Translations under genes and position numbers: made by a program
Assembly: GCF_913020055.1 (NCBI RefSeq)
Contig: NZ_CAJWCF010000002.1
Span: 47,935 to 111,934 of the forward strand
Direction of reading: 5' to 3'
DNA: 64,000 nt
Source: an uncultured Paraglaciecola sp.
GTDB taxonomy: Bacteria > Pseudomonadota > Gammaproteobacteria > Enterobacterales > Alteromonadaceae
The notes under the pieces: generated by a model
What the model saw: the letters and a program-made list of their open reading frames with translations, nothing else
Told to the model about the DNA's origin: nothing
The model's database searches: none
Shown: in pieces, positions 1-8,376 of the stretch
How the letters are laid out: every line of letters begins with the position of its first letter
Position numbering within the stretch: position 1 is the stretch's first letter

Positions 1-800
1 AAGTCATGGGCATATTAAACGTCACACCGGATTCGTTTTCCGATGGTGGTGTATTTAATGTACTTGAAAACGGCTTAGCTCGAGCAGACTTAATGTTAAG
101 TGAAGGTGCTGACATTATTGATATCGGTGGTGAGTCTACCAGACCGGGCGCTCAAGACGTCTCTGTACAACAAGAGCTGGACCGGGTTATCCCTATCATT
201 GAAGCAATATCTCAACGTTTTGATAGCATTATTTCAATCGATACTAGTAAAGCTAAAGTGATGACCGAAGCCGTTAATGCAGGCGCTAGCTTAATTAACG
301 ATGTAAGAGCATTACAAGAACACGGTGCGCTAGAGGCAGCGGTTGCAGCTAACGTGCCTGTGTGTTTGATGCATATGCAAGGGCAACCAAGAGTCATGCA
401 GCAAAACCCTCAATACGATAATGTAGTTGAGGATGTGATGACATTTTTGCAGGATCGGATTTCTGTTTGCCTTCAATTAGGTATCGCTCAAGAGCAAATT
501 ATTGTTGATCCTGGGTTTGGTTTTGGTAAATCACTTGAGCATAACTACCAAATTTTAGCTAACCTTCAGTTGTTTCATAAATTAAAGGTGCCAGTTTTGG
601 CTGGTATGTCGCGTAAATCGATGATTGGCAACTTGTTGCAGCGAGAAGTAGAACAACGTTTAGCAGGTAATATTGCTGTTGCCACAGTCGCCGCGCAAAA
701 GGGTGCGCAAATAATTAGAGTTCATGATGTTAAAGAGACAGTAGATGCTGTTAAAATAATAAACATGCTTAACGCTTACAGGAGTAATAATGAGCGATAG
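1..800 (+). CDS. folP: Dihydropteroate synthase (5' end outside window)
   Basis: FolP condenses 6-hydroxymethyl-dihydropterin pyrophosphate with p-aminobenzoate to give dihydropteroate, a cytosolic step of folate synthesis. The frame is open through the left edge. The first visible methionine (position 6) lies inside the family signature [16 protein letters not shown], which is normally preceded by roughly 15-25 residues, so the true start is outside the window. Further family motifs are [22 protein letters not shown], the DPGFGFGKS phosphate-binding loop and GMSRKSMIG; the C-terminal IIRVHDV is also present. The stop overlaps the glmM start by 11 bases, the usual folP-glmM coupling. FolC, which acts next in the pathway, is encoded at 54098. 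Confidence 0.97.
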   Translation, partial: VMGILNVTPDSFSDGGVFNVLENGLARADLMLSEGADIIDIGGESTRPGAQDVSVQQELDRVIPIIEAISQRFDSIISIDTSKAKVMTEAVNAGASLINDVRALQEHGALEAAVAANVPVCLMHMQGQPRVMQQNPQYDNVVEDVMTFLQDRISVCLQLGIAQEQIIVDPGFGFGKSLEHNYQILANLQLFHKLKVPVLAGMSRKSMIGNLLQREVEQRLAGNIAVATVAAQKGAQIIRVHDVKETVDAVKIINMLNAYRSNNER

Positions 801-2130
801 AAAATATTTTGGTACAGATGGTATTCGCGGAAAAGTCGGTGAAACGGTTATCAATCCGGAATTCGTAATGAAGTTAGGTTGGGCAGCTGGGAAGGTACTC
901 GCTGGCCAAGGCACCAATAAAGTATTGATTGGCAAAGACACGCGAATTTCAGGTTATATGCTGGAATCGGCCTTAGAGGCTGGTTTGTCTGCCGCTGGTA
1001 TCAATATTGGTTTGCTTGGCCCAATGCCAACCCCAGCCATTGCTTACCTCACCAAAACATTTCGTTCTGAAGCCGGTATTGTTATTAGTGCTTCACATAA
1101 TCCTTATTATGATAATGGCATCAAGTTTTTCTCTGCCGATGGCATGAAATTAGATGATGACATCGAAATGGCTATTGAAGAACAAATGGATAAACCCATG
1201 GAGTGTGTGGCTTCAGATAAATTGGGTAAAGCTGTGCGTATTGCTGATGCAGCCGGTCGTTATATCGAATTTTGCAAAGGTAACTTTCCTTCTTCGTTGT
1301 CACTCAAAGGGTTAAAAATAGTAGTCGATTGTGCTCACGGTGCAACTTACCATATAGCGCCAAATGTACTCGCTGAATTAGGTGCTGAAGTCATAGAGAT
1401 CGGTACTGAGCCAGATGGTTTGAATATCAACCGTAAAGTTGGCGCTACGTCGATGAAGGCCGTTACTGAAAGTGTGCTTGAAAATGAGGCCGATTTAGGT
1501 TTTGCCCTAGATGGCGATGGCGACCGCTTAATGTTAGTTGATCACAAAGGTAACGTGATTGATGGCGACCAAATTGTTTATATTATTGCTAGAGATGCCC
1601 TTAAGAGTGGACGTTTACATGGTGGAGTAGTTGGCACCGTAATGAGTAACTTAGGCTTAGAAGTGGCACTTGGCACCTTAGGTGTGCCATTTTTACGCAG
1701 TAAAGTCGGCGATCGACATGTCATGGAGTTACTCAAGAAAAAAGGCTGGTCAATTGGAGGCGAAGGGTCTGGACATGTGCTGAACTTAGACGCAGCGTCT
1801 ACAGGAGATGGCATAGTGGCAGGGCTGCAAGTTCTAGCAGCTATGTTAAACGCTGATATGACCTTAAACGAATTGAGTCGCGGTATGACTAAATACCCGC
1901 AAACACTAATCAACGTCAGGTTTGAGGAAGGCACTAAGCCACTTGAGAACAAAGCCGTTAAACAAGCCGTAGTTGAGGCAGAAAAAGCCTTGGATGATAG
2001 AGGCCGGGTTTTGTTACGTAAAAGTGGTACTGAACCGCTTGTTAGGGTCATGGTAGAAGCGAATGATGCACAGGATTCTAGTAGTTGGGCAGAACATATT
2101 GCTGAAGCTGTGCGTAAAGTAACCGATTGA
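790..2130 (+). CDS. glmM: Phosphoglucosamine mutase
   Basis: GlmM converts glucosamine-6-phosphate to glucosamine-1-phosphate on the route to UDP-GlcNAc for peptidoglycan and LPS. The 446 residues match the family length. The N-terminus [14 protein letters not shown], the phosphoserine loop [19 protein letters not shown] (active Ser about residue 102), the metal loop [11 protein letters not shown] (about 240-250), the sugar-binding GGEGSGH (about 325) and the C-terminal phosphate loop [12 protein letters not shown] are all intact. The ATG overlaps the end of folP and has the RBS-like GGAG at 781-784. It probably belongs to one transcript with folP. In many gammaproteobacteria this pair is followed by tpiA and secG, as here. 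Confidence 0.98.
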   Translation: MSDRKYFGTDGIRGKVGETVINPEFVMKLGWAAGKVLAGQGTNKVLIGKDTRISGYMLESALEAGLSAAGINIGLLGPMPTPAIAYLTKTFRSEAGIVISASHNPYYDNGIKFFSADGMKLDDDIEMAIEEQMDKPMECVASDKLGKAVRIADAAGRYIEFCKGNFPSSLSLKGLKIVVDCAHGATYHIAPNVLAELGAEVIEIGTEPDGLNINRKVGATSMKAVTESVLENEADLGFALDGDGDRLMLVDHKGNVIDGDQIVYIIARDALKSGRLHGGVVGTVMSNLGLEVALGTLGVPFLRSKVGDRHVMELLKKKGWSIGGEGSGHVLNLDAASTGDGIVAGLQVLAAMLNADMTLNELSRGMTKYPQTLINVRFEEGTKPLENKAVKQAVVEAEKALDDRGRVLLRKSGTEPLVRVMVEANDAQDSSSWAEHIAEAVRKVTD

Positions 2131-2230
2131 TAAGGTTTAGCGGGCAATATTAGGTGTATCCACTTGTATATTGTCATTGGGTTAGTTAATATCTCGCGCG
2201 CTTTTTTATTGGTGCGACACGGAGTGAAAC

Positions 2231-2977
2231 GTGCAAACAAATAGTCGTAGACAGTTAGTCGCTGGTAATTGGAAGATGAATGGCGATAAAGCTCTAGTTG
2301 AGCAAATGCAGAAACAACTAGCGGGTGCCAGTCTGAAAAATATGGATGTGGTGATTTGTCCGCCGTTTCCTTATTTAGGTTTGTTTGATAGTCGCGTCAA
2401 ATTAGGTTCGCAAAACATCAGCGAATTTGACTCGGGTGCACATACCGGTGAAATATCTATTGCCATGTTGCATGAGTTCAATTGTGAATATGTGATTGTT
2501 GGGCATTCTGAGCGCCGCGCAGATAATAATGAATCTGATGAATTAGTCGCGAAAAAAGTTGAACAGGTTTTAAAAGCTAATTTAACTCCAATTTTATGTG
2601 TAGGTGAACCTGAAAATGTTCGAGAAGATGGCACATTTTTCGATTATATCGCCGCGCAGCTAGATGCAGTATTAAGTAAAGTTGGTATAAACCAATTTTC
2701 TAAAATTGTATTAGCCTATGAGCCTATTTGGGCAATAGGTACAGGTAAAACAGCTAGCCCAGCTCAAGCTCAAGAAGTACATGCTTTTATACGTGGGTGT
2801 TTAGTAAAACAAGATGACAACATTGCGGCCAATATAGTGATTTTATATGGCGGTAGTGTTAAAGGTAATAATGCCCAAGAATTGTTTTCTCAGGCAGATG
2901 TAGACGGTGGTTTGATTGGCGGTGCCAGTTTGAATCCAGAAGATTTTTTAAGTATTTGCCAAGCGGCAAATCAGTAG
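2231..2977 (+). CDS. tpiA: Triose-phosphate isomerase
   Basis: TpiA interconverts dihydroxyacetone phosphate and glyceraldehyde-3-phosphate in glycolysis and gluconeogenesis. The 248 residues show the TIM-barrel landmarks: AGNWKMNG with the catalytic Lys, the electrophilic His in VIVGHSERR, the catalytic Glu in AYEPIWAIGTGKTA together with loop 6, and the phosphate loop ILYGGSVKGNNA followed by DGGLIGGASL. The start is a GTG at 2231 behind a GGAG at 2220-2223; no in-frame ATG precedes the essential Lys loop. About 100 bases separate it from glmM and only 9 bases separate it from secG, so tpiA and secG are probably co-transcribed. Confidence 0.97.
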   Translation: MQTNSRRQLVAGNWKMNGDKALVEQMQKQLAGASLKNMDVVICPPFPYLGLFDSRVKLGSQNISEFDSGAHTGEISIAMLHEFNCEYVIVGHSERRADNNESDELVAKKVEQVLKANLTPILCVGEPENVREDGTFFDYIAAQLDAVLSKVGINQFSKIVLAYEPIWAIGTGKTASPAQAQEVHAFIRGCLVKQDDNIAANIVILYGGSVKGNNAQELFSQADVDGGLIGGASLNPEDFLSICQAANQ

Positions 2978-2986
2978 AGGCAGCAC

Positions 2987-3388
2987 ATGGTTTTTTATGA
3001 AATTTTAGTTATTGTTTATTTGATCGTAGCAGTTATGCTTATCGGTTTTGTACTGATCCAACAAGGCAAAGGTGCCGGAATGGGCGCGTCTTTTGGTAGT
3101 GGCGGTTCAAATACAGTATTTGGTTCCACGGGGTCAGGTAACTTTTTGACCAGAACAACGGCTATCCTTGCGACACTATTTTTTGTTATCAGTTTGATTT
3201 TGGGTAACCAAACAGCAGATAAAGAAAAAGCAGTAGACGATTGGCAAAACCTAGAAGTACCTGTTGTTAAAGAACAAGTTATGAATTCTGATGTGCCAGT
3301 GACTGAACAGTCTCTACCGGTTACTACTGATGCTGATGTACCAGCAGCAACAGAAACTGCTGACGAAGACGACATTCCTAACCTCTAA
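2987..3388 (+). CDS. secG: Preprotein translocase subunit SecG
   Basis: SecG is the small integral membrane subunit of the SecYEG protein-export channel. The 133-residue protein has two transmembrane helices (about 3-22 and 54-72) joined by the conserved glycine-rich cytoplasmic loop with GKGAGMGASFGSG and NTVFGSTGSGNFLTRTTAILA. The C-terminal tail is longer than in E. coli SecG and is acidic and rich in Thr, Val and Ala; such variable tails are common in this family. The gene lies just upstream of tRNA-Leu(GAG), an arrangement shared with E. coli (secG-leuU). Confidence 0.96.
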   Translation: MVFYEILVIVYLIVAVMLIGFVLIQQGKGAGMGASFGSGGSNTVFGSTGSGNFLTRTTAILATLFFVISLILGNQTADKEKAVDDWQNLEVPVVKEQVMNSDVPVTEQSLPVTTDADVPAATETADEDDIPNL

Positions 3389-3405
3389 GGTTTAAAAACT
3401 AATTT

Positions 3406-3490
3406 GCGGATGTGGTGGAATTGGTAGACACGCAGCCTTGAGGGGGCTGTGGCTTAGGCCGTGAGAGTTCGAGTCTCTCCATCCGCACCA
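3406..3490 (+). tRNA. tRNA-Leu (anticodon GAG)
   Basis: This is an 85-base type II tRNA with encoded CCA. The acceptor arms GCGGATG/CATCCGC pair, the D arm contains GGTAGACACGC, and the anticodon stem CAGCC/GGCTG (3433-3437, 3445-3449) encloses TTGAGGG with GAG at 3440-3442. A long variable arm and the T arm GAGAGTTCGAGTCTCTC follow. It reads CUC/CUU leucine codons. It lies 17 bases after secG, as leuU does in E. coli. The usual downstream rimP-nusA genes are absent here, so the tRNA marks the edge of the accessory stretch. Confidence 0.97.
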
Positions 3491-3500
3491 ATTATGAAAA

Positions 3501-3530
3501 AGGTCTTGGGTTATACCAAGACCTTTTTTT
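3501..3530 (+). terminator. Rho-independent terminator after tRNA-Leu
   Basis: A 9-bp stem AGGTCTTGG/CCAAGACCT with loop GTTATA is followed directly by a run of seven T. It ends the secG-tRNA-Leu transcript. Confidence 0.9.
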
Positions 3531-3544
3531 GCTCTGGTTAAAGC

Positions 3545-3782
3545 AAGCGCTGGCGCTTACTGCCATCCTGGCTTTTTTCACACAGCATCCTTGCTGTACG
3601 ACTTACTTTTTGCCTACAGCTGCAAAAAGTTAGCAAAAAAAGCCGCTCGAGGACAAAACTCTTCATCCACTAAACGACTCATTTTTGCAGGTCGTAATGA
3701 TTCATTCCCGACGACGCATTACTCAATCGCCTGTCCATGGCGATTGTCCTACAAAAATGAGTCGTTTAGTGGCGAGCTTTGA
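3545..3782. repeat. Array of short inverted repeats (hairpin cluster)
   Basis: At least five perfect stems lie in about 240 bases: AAGCGC-TG-GCGCTT (3545-3558), GCCA-TCC-TGGC (3562-3572), ACAGCA-TCCT-TGCTGT (3582-3597), a 9-bp stem at 3605-3613/3622-3630, and CAATCGCC-TGTCCAT-GGCGATTG (3724-3746). The last lies inside a pair of perfect 21-bp arms (3667-3687 and 3752-3772). The outer pairing continues imperfectly through GCTCGAGGACAAAACTC and GAGCTTTGAGTCGAG. Several loops share TCC. A 63-codon open frame across this region is most likely an accident. The remaining bases, 3783-4043, show no gene. Confidence 0.75.
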
Positions 3783-4043
3783 GTCGAGGGTAAATCAAAA
3801 GCACAGGCTTCGCCGACAACTGTCTTAGTCTATTTAAGTTTTGCCCTACGTATTCTTGCTATGGGTGTATCAACAAGTTGTCACAAAATAACTGTGTTTT
3901 TACAAAGTTCAGGTAAGACTTCCGGTTAACAGCAAGATCTAAGAAAAATTCCGTGTTTCCCCAGTTGGCAAATTAGGAGTAGGTAATAAAGTTAACCTGT
4001 ACATTGGGTTAGATGCTGTGATAGAAATGAGGAATGTAGAAAG

Positions 4044-4081
4044 CCGGAAAAGTTACGTGTTTAAACACGTAACTTTTCCGG
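4044..4081. repeat. Perfect 38-bp palindrome without spacer
   Basis: The first 19 bases, starting CCGGAAAAGTTACGTG, are the exact reverse complement of the following 19; the centre is TTTAAA at 4060-4065. It lies 37 bases upstream of the lipoprotein start. No T run follows, so it is not an ordinary terminator on the plus strand. A cruciform, an mRNA hairpin or a dyad operator are all possible. Confidence 0.85.
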
Positions 4082-4118
4082 TTATTAATATTGTTAGGTA
4101 TTTATAAGGAAATAAAAA

Positions 4119-4580
4119 ATGAAAATAGTTTTATTAAGTCTCGTTTTTGTTTTAGCTGGATGCACCACAACTCAGCCTAAAACCAATAAGGAAATAGCGG
4201 TATCTTATTCCAACACTATGGAGATCATTAAAAGCGCGGCAGGTTCTGCGCCTGATGGTGTCGAAGGCGAATACGTATTAAAAATCAAAGCGGCTGGGAA
4301 TCAAGGGCCGTTTGTATACCTCAATACAGAATTTGACTACCGTGACCAACGCTCAGTCACAGTTGCTATCCATCCTCGTCTAGTTCCCTTGTTTTTAGAT
4401 AAGTATGGAGCAACACCTCAAGAGTATTTCGTAAATAAATCTGTCTCAGTTATTGGACAGGCTAAAAGGATTAGAATTAATTTTGTTTCCCAAGGTAAAC
4501 CATCTAGCAAATATTATTTCCAAACACACATCAGGGTAATGGACATTGCGCAAATCAAGGTTTTGGACGTAGATGCCTAA
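4119..4580 (+). CDS. Small lipoprotein of unknown function
   Basis: The 153-residue product starts with a lipoprotein signal: a basic MK, a hydrophobic stretch and the lipobox LAGC with Cys at about residue 15, so it should be lipidated and anchored to a membrane. The mature part is soluble and mostly beta/mixed in character, with no motif I recognise. The ATG follows AAGGA at 4106-4110 with good spacing. The stop codon lies inside GCCTAAC, which resembles the outer box of an integron attC site (see findings). A GTTAGGT motif lies 20 bases upstream of the start. It may have arrived by transfer together with the desaturase downstream. No function can be assigned from the sequence. Confidence 0.8.
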   Translation: MKIVLLSLVFVLAGCTTTQPKTNKEIAVSYSNTMEIIKSAAGSAPDGVEGEYVLKIKAAGNQGPFVYLNTEFDYRDQRSVTVAIHPRLVPLFLDKYGATPQEYFVNKSVSVIGQAKRIRINFVSQGKPSSKYYFQTHIRVMDIAQIKVLDVDA

Positions 4581-4693
4581 CAAAGCGCTAAACTCTTACT
4601 CTCGGGTCACTGAAACGCAAGCGCAGCCGCGTTTCGCTATTTTTCCGTTACAATATTGCCTGCTATCTTAAAGTTAGCAGCGCTAGGATAGTA

Positions 4694-5659
4694 ATGCTCA
4701 ATACGGATAGAGTTAGATCGAATAATGAGACAAGTGCTTTCATTGGCGTTGTAAGGTGGAAGCCAATTAAATCTATTTGGTTTTTAACTCATTTATTAGT
4801 AACTGTTTTGGTCGCTCCGTTTGTTCTATCTATATCTACTTTTTTAGTCTTTCTAATTTTTACTTCAATAACATTATGTTTTGGTCATTCTCTCGGAATG
4901 CATAGATTATTAATTCATCGTTCCTACGAATGCCCTAAATGGATAGAATATCTGTTTGTGTATTTAGGTGTGCTAGTCGGCATGGCTGGCCCAATAGGAA
5001 TGTTGATACAACATGACCTTCGTGACTGGGCACAACGACAATCGCAATGTCATGATTATTTATTGCATGGTTCTAAAATTCTACAAGATGGTTGGTGGCA
5101 ATTAAATTGTGATTTAGATTTAAATCAACCACCTGAATTTCATATAGAAAAGGAAGTTACATTAGATAAATTTTATCAATTCGTCGAGAAAACATGGATG
5201 CTTCAGCAATTAGTTTTAGCCGTTCCTTTATTTCTTCTCGGTGGGGTTTCTTGGTTAATTTGGGGCGTTTCTGTACGAATTGTTATTTCTGTTGGCGGAC
5301 ATTGGTTAATTGGTTATTTCGCCCACAATAAAGGTGACCGCACTTGGGAAGTTGAAGGAGCTTCTGTACAAGGTCACAACATTAGAATTGCGGGTTTGCT
5401 ATCAATGGGTGAAGCATGGCATAACAATCACCATGCTTACCCTGGTTCTGCAATGTTAGGGTTATATAGCGACGAACCTGATCCTGGGTGGTGGGTATTA
5501 AATGCATTGCATAACCTAAGGATTGTTAAAAATATTAAACTTCCTAAGCAACTTCCCGCTCGTTCTGAATTGATTGCGGTAGCTGATAACATAGATAACC
5601 GTGTCGAGAGAGTGCCGAAAGACTGTGAAGTTGCAAAGTTTATTCGAAAAGGTAGTTAA
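4694..5659 (+). CDS. Fatty-acid desaturase family membrane protein, divergent
   Basis: The 321-residue membrane protein has hydrophobic helices at about 27-65, 90-105 and 170-205. It carries two histidine clusters of membrane di-iron desaturases: HSLGMHR (about residue 71) and the C-terminal HNNHHAYP (about 243), in the acyl-CoA/acyl-lipid delta-9 layout. The middle cluster, normally HRxHH, is replaced by IQHDLRDWAQRQ, followed by CHDYLLH. The late segment GHWLIGYFAHNKG keeps the His-Asn region seen in delta-9 desaturases. It may introduce double bonds into membrane lipids, but the altered middle box means activity or substrate could differ. It lies in the accessory region behind the lipoprotein gene and ahead of the IS66 element. 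Confidence 0.75.
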   Translation: MLNTDRVRSNNETSAFIGVVRWKPIKSIWFLTHLLVTVLVAPFVLSISTFLVFLIFTSITLCFGHSLGMHRLLIHRSYECPKWIEYLFVYLGVLVGMAGPIGMLIQHDLRDWAQRQSQCHDYLLHGSKILQDGWWQLNCDLDLNQPPEFHIEKEVTLDKFYQFVEKTWMLQQLVLAVPLFLLGGVSWLIWGVSVRIVISVGGHWLIGYFAHNKGDRTWEVEGASVQGHNIRIAGLLSMGEAWHNNHHAYPGSAMLGLYSDEPDPGWWVLNALHNLRIVKNIKLPKQLPARSELIAVADNIDNRVERVPKDCEVAKFIRKGS

Positions 5660-5808
5660 CGAAATTTATGAAATTACAGGCATTGATATCTTTACGACTT
5701 TAGTAACCCAAACGGCATATAAACATCCAACCTTTCTCACCTAAAACAGTAACGATACTTTACTAAAACGCATCTCTGATGACTTTAAAATTTCCTTATT
5801 TTATCCAT

Positions 5809-5875
5809 GCCAAAAATATATTTTGCCTATATAATTTGGGGAGGGAATTAAAAAGGTTCGATTGATGAGTTATTC
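5809..5875 (+). pseudogene. 5' end of a gene paralogous to the one at 12735, cut by IS66
   Basis: These 67 bases align without gaps to 12679-12745, with about 50 identical by eye, including GCCAAAAATATA, AAAAGGTT and the start ATGAGTTATT. In both copies the ATG opens the reading frame M-S-Y. Here the frame is broken after four codons by the left end of the IS66 element. Only the promoter/RBS region and the first codons survive. A possible 3' remnant lies just after the element at 8290-8328 and would encode KVVILILNNEEL followed by a stop. Confidence 0.6.
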
Positions 5876-5953
5876 GTGTCCGTCAAAACAACCACACCTA
5901 GTCTACTACTGTCAGCTATCTGATAATCAGGTTTTCACTTGAGGAAACCGAAG

Positions 5954-6274
5954 ATGACTAGGCGAACCAAAGCGCAATGGCAAAGTATTGTAGAGCAATA
6001 TGCTCAATCTACTCTCAGCACGAGAGCATTTTGTGAGCAACACAATATTCATTTGCAAACCTTCTACTCGCGCCGCCATGCTTTAGGCTTGGCGAAGCCA
6101 AGACATAACAAACCTAAAGTAACGCCAGCTAAACCTGTTAGTCAGTTTGTACAAGCTCAAATAGTCACGCCCAATTGCAGTATTGTCATGCAAACGCGTG
6201 AAGCCCAATTATCATTTTCTAGTCAGTGTGACCCACTGTGGGTTGCTAAAGTATTAAAAGGTCTCGCCGCATGA
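5954..6274 (+). CDS. tnpA: IS66 accessory protein TnpA
   Basis: This short basic protein (106 residues from the ATG at 5954) carries the helix-turn-helix typical of IS66 Orf1: TKAQWQSIVEQYAQSTLSTR followed by AFCEQHNIHLQTFYSRRHALG. Its role in transposition is accessory and not well defined. The ATG is preferred over the TTG at 5939 because GAGG at 5941-5944 gives a suitable spacing. The last bases overlap the tnpB start (ATGA), indicating translational coupling. The frame is intact. Confidence 0.85.
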   Translation: MTRRTKAQWQSIVEQYAQSTLSTRAFCEQHNIHLQTFYSRRHALGLAKPRHNKPKVTPAKPVSQFVQAQIVTPNCSIVMQTREAQLSFSSQCDPLWVAKVLKGLAA

Positions 6275-6618
6275 GAATGTTTGTCGACCCAAGCGCCGTT
6301 TATTTATACCCCAAAACAGTAGACTTCAGAATGCAATTTAATGGACTTGCATTAATTGTCGAGCAGCAATTTGATGTGCCGTTAATGTCTGGCGACTTAT
6401 TTATCTTTACCAATCGTACCCGCAAACGCTTGCGCATATTATATTGGGACAATACCGGTTTAGCCATGTGGAGTAAGCGTTTGGAAAAAGACGTATTTAA
6501 GTGGCCTAGCAGCACGCAAACTTCAATGAGTTTAAGCGAACAGCAACTCAACAGCCTACTAGGCGGGTTTGATATTCATGGTCATCAGCCCTTGTTTTAT
6601 GCTTCTGCTGGCTTATAA
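6271..6618 (+). CDS. tnpB: IS66 accessory protein TnpB
   Basis: The 115-residue IS66 Orf2 protein is recognised by YLYPKTVDFRMQFNGLALIV, by the block DLFIFTNRTRKRLRILYWDNTG and by LAMWSKRLEKDVFKWP. The family protein is needed for efficient IS66 transposition, but its biochemical activity is not established. It starts in an ATGA overlap with tnpA and is followed by about 90 bases before tnpC. The frame is complete, so of the three genes only tnpC is visibly damaged. Confidence 0.9.
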   Translation: MRMFVDPSAVYLYPKTVDFRMQFNGLALIVEQQFDVPLMSGDLFIFTNRTRKRLRILYWDNTGLAMWSKRLEKDVFKWPSSTQTSMSLSEQQLNSLLGGFDIHGHQPLFYASAGL

Positions 6619-6705
6619 CATCCGATCATAAGTAGGGATTATCGATCACGATTTAGTCTAAGTGAAAACAACATCTTAGGTGTGGTTTGCGGTAAAATAC
6701 AGACT

Positions 6706-8268
6706 ATGAAAACAAAGCCAAATAAGCGTGATATCGAAATAGAATTGCTTCAGCAAAAACAAGCGAAGCAAGGCTTGTCGGGTGAAGAAAAAGACATGCT
6801 TATTACGAAATTGTCGCAGCGTCTTGATTTTTTAGATGAGCAGTTTCGCCTAGCCCAGCACAAACGCTTTGCGAGTCAAAACGAAGCGCATCCTGGGCAG
6901 GATGACTTGTTCAACGAGGTTGAAGACATTGCCGAGTTTGAGCGTGAACAAGCGGATAGCGAAGAAAAGCAGCCCACACAGAAAAAGAAACGCACCCTTT
7001 GCTGCTCATATTGCCCGTGAAGTCATTGTCCATGATATTGATGATGCCGATAAAGTCTGTGCATGCTGCCAAGGTGAAATGCACTGCATGGGCAAAGAAG
7101 TAAATGAAAAGTTAGTGTTTGTGCCAGCCTTGACTAAAATCGAAGAGCATCACCGCTTAAAGTATGCGTGTACAGGGTGTGATAAAAACGATACCAAGAC
7201 ACCGATTAAACAAGCGCCGCCAGTACCGAGCATATTATCCAAAAGTTACGCCACCCCGAGCTTGATCGCGCAGTTAATAGCTGCCAAATATCAACATGGC
7301 TTGCCGCTGTATCGTCAAGAAGTGATATTTAGACAACTGGGTATCGAATTATCCCGCCAAACTATGTCCGATTGGCTGATTAAAATCGCCAACGTGTTAC
7401 ACCCAGTATTGTATGAATACTGGCATAAAATACTGCTGCAACAAGATGTGATAAAGGCCGATGAAACTCCGCTAAAGGTCATTAAGGATGACAACATTAA
7501 ATCCTATATGTGGGTATACAGCAGTGGGGCTGACTCGCTAATATTAACGGTGACAGTGCGCCCAATATCGTCTTATACGACTACCAGCCGACGCGCGCAG
7601 GTAAGTGTGCAGTGGACTTTTTACAAAACGATGATAAACAGCATTACACCGGCTACTTACAAGTAGACGGTTATGCCGGTTATCATAAACTGCATTGTAA
7701 CCTTGTGGTCTGCATGGCGCACATCCGTCGTAAATTCGATGAAGCGAAAAAAGCACAAAGTAAAAGCAGCCAAAAAACGGGTAAAGCGGATTGGGCACTT
7801 AGTCAAATTCAGAAACTGTATCGGATTGAAAAACAAATTAAAGGCTTACCCATTGAGGAGCGCTATCGTACTAGGCAAGAAAAATCAGTACCGCTACTCA
7901 ACCAATTCAAAACATGGTTAGATAAGTCAGCGCCCAATGTATTACCTGAAAGCTTATTGGGTAAAGCGCTTAACTATGCGCTCAACCAATGGGATAAAAC
8001 CATTAGGTATTGCGATGATGGTCGATTAGATATCGACAATAATCGCTCAGAGCGAGCGATAAAACCCTTCGTGATGGGCAGGAAGGCATGGTTATTTAGT
8101 CAAACTGCCAACGGTGCTAACGCCAGTGCCACGTTATATTCTATTGTGGAAACAGCGAAAGCTAACGGCCTCGTTCCCTATGATTACTTAGTTCACGTGA
8201 TGGAAAAAATTATGCAAGGTGGTACTGAGCCTGAACAACTATTGCCTTGGAACGTCAAACTAGGCTAG
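6706..8268 (+). pseudogene. tnpC: IS66 transposase tnpC with two frameshifts
   Basis: The DDE transposase of the element is split over two frames. Residues from the ATG at 6706 to KKKRT run in one frame. From about 6997 the family sequence continues in another frame with PFAAHIAREVIVHDI, the zinc-binding CACCQGEMHC, and ADETPLKV with a catalytic Asp. From about 7540 it returns to the first frame with NGDSAPNIVLYDY, VDGYAGY and [18 protein letters not shown] with the catalytic Glu. The first shift fits a 2-base loss (or 1-base gain) near 6997; the second fits loss of one base near 7539, changing an expected CCN codon after TCG. The coding content is otherwise well kept, so the decay is recent. 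Confidence 0.9.
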
Positions 8269-8376
8269 TGTGGTTCTAACGTCGCACACAAAGTTGTGAT
8301 TCTTATTCTTAATAATGAAGAGCTTTAATGATTAATTTTTACCTAAACAAGTAACTACTAATCGCAAGGAAAAGGA

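Larger units (their letters stand above)
5876..8289 (+). mobile_element. IS66-family insertion sequence, about 2.4 kb
   Basis: The element carries the three-gene IS66 set tnpA, tnpB and tnpC in order. Its ends are imperfect inverted repeats: the left end begins GTGTCCGTCAAAAC and the right end, read inward, begins GTGTGCGACGTTAG; both continue into AACCACAC. The 8-bp flanks (AGTTATTC on the left, AAAGTTGT on the right) do not match, so no target duplication is visible. Loss by deletion or recombination after insertion is likely. The transposase gene is frameshifted twice, so this copy is probably immobile unless helped in trans. A 284-bp piece of a near-identical 3' end recurs at 12289. Confidence 0.88.

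Noticed and set aside
1578..2240. 220-codon frame on the minus strand opposite glmM
   Set aside because: It is antisense to a highly conserved gene and shows only the composition expected from a shadow frame.
3591..3782. 63-codon frame on the plus strand
   Set aside because: It is built from the inverted repeats of the hairpin array, has no ribosome-binding site and no protein-like pattern.
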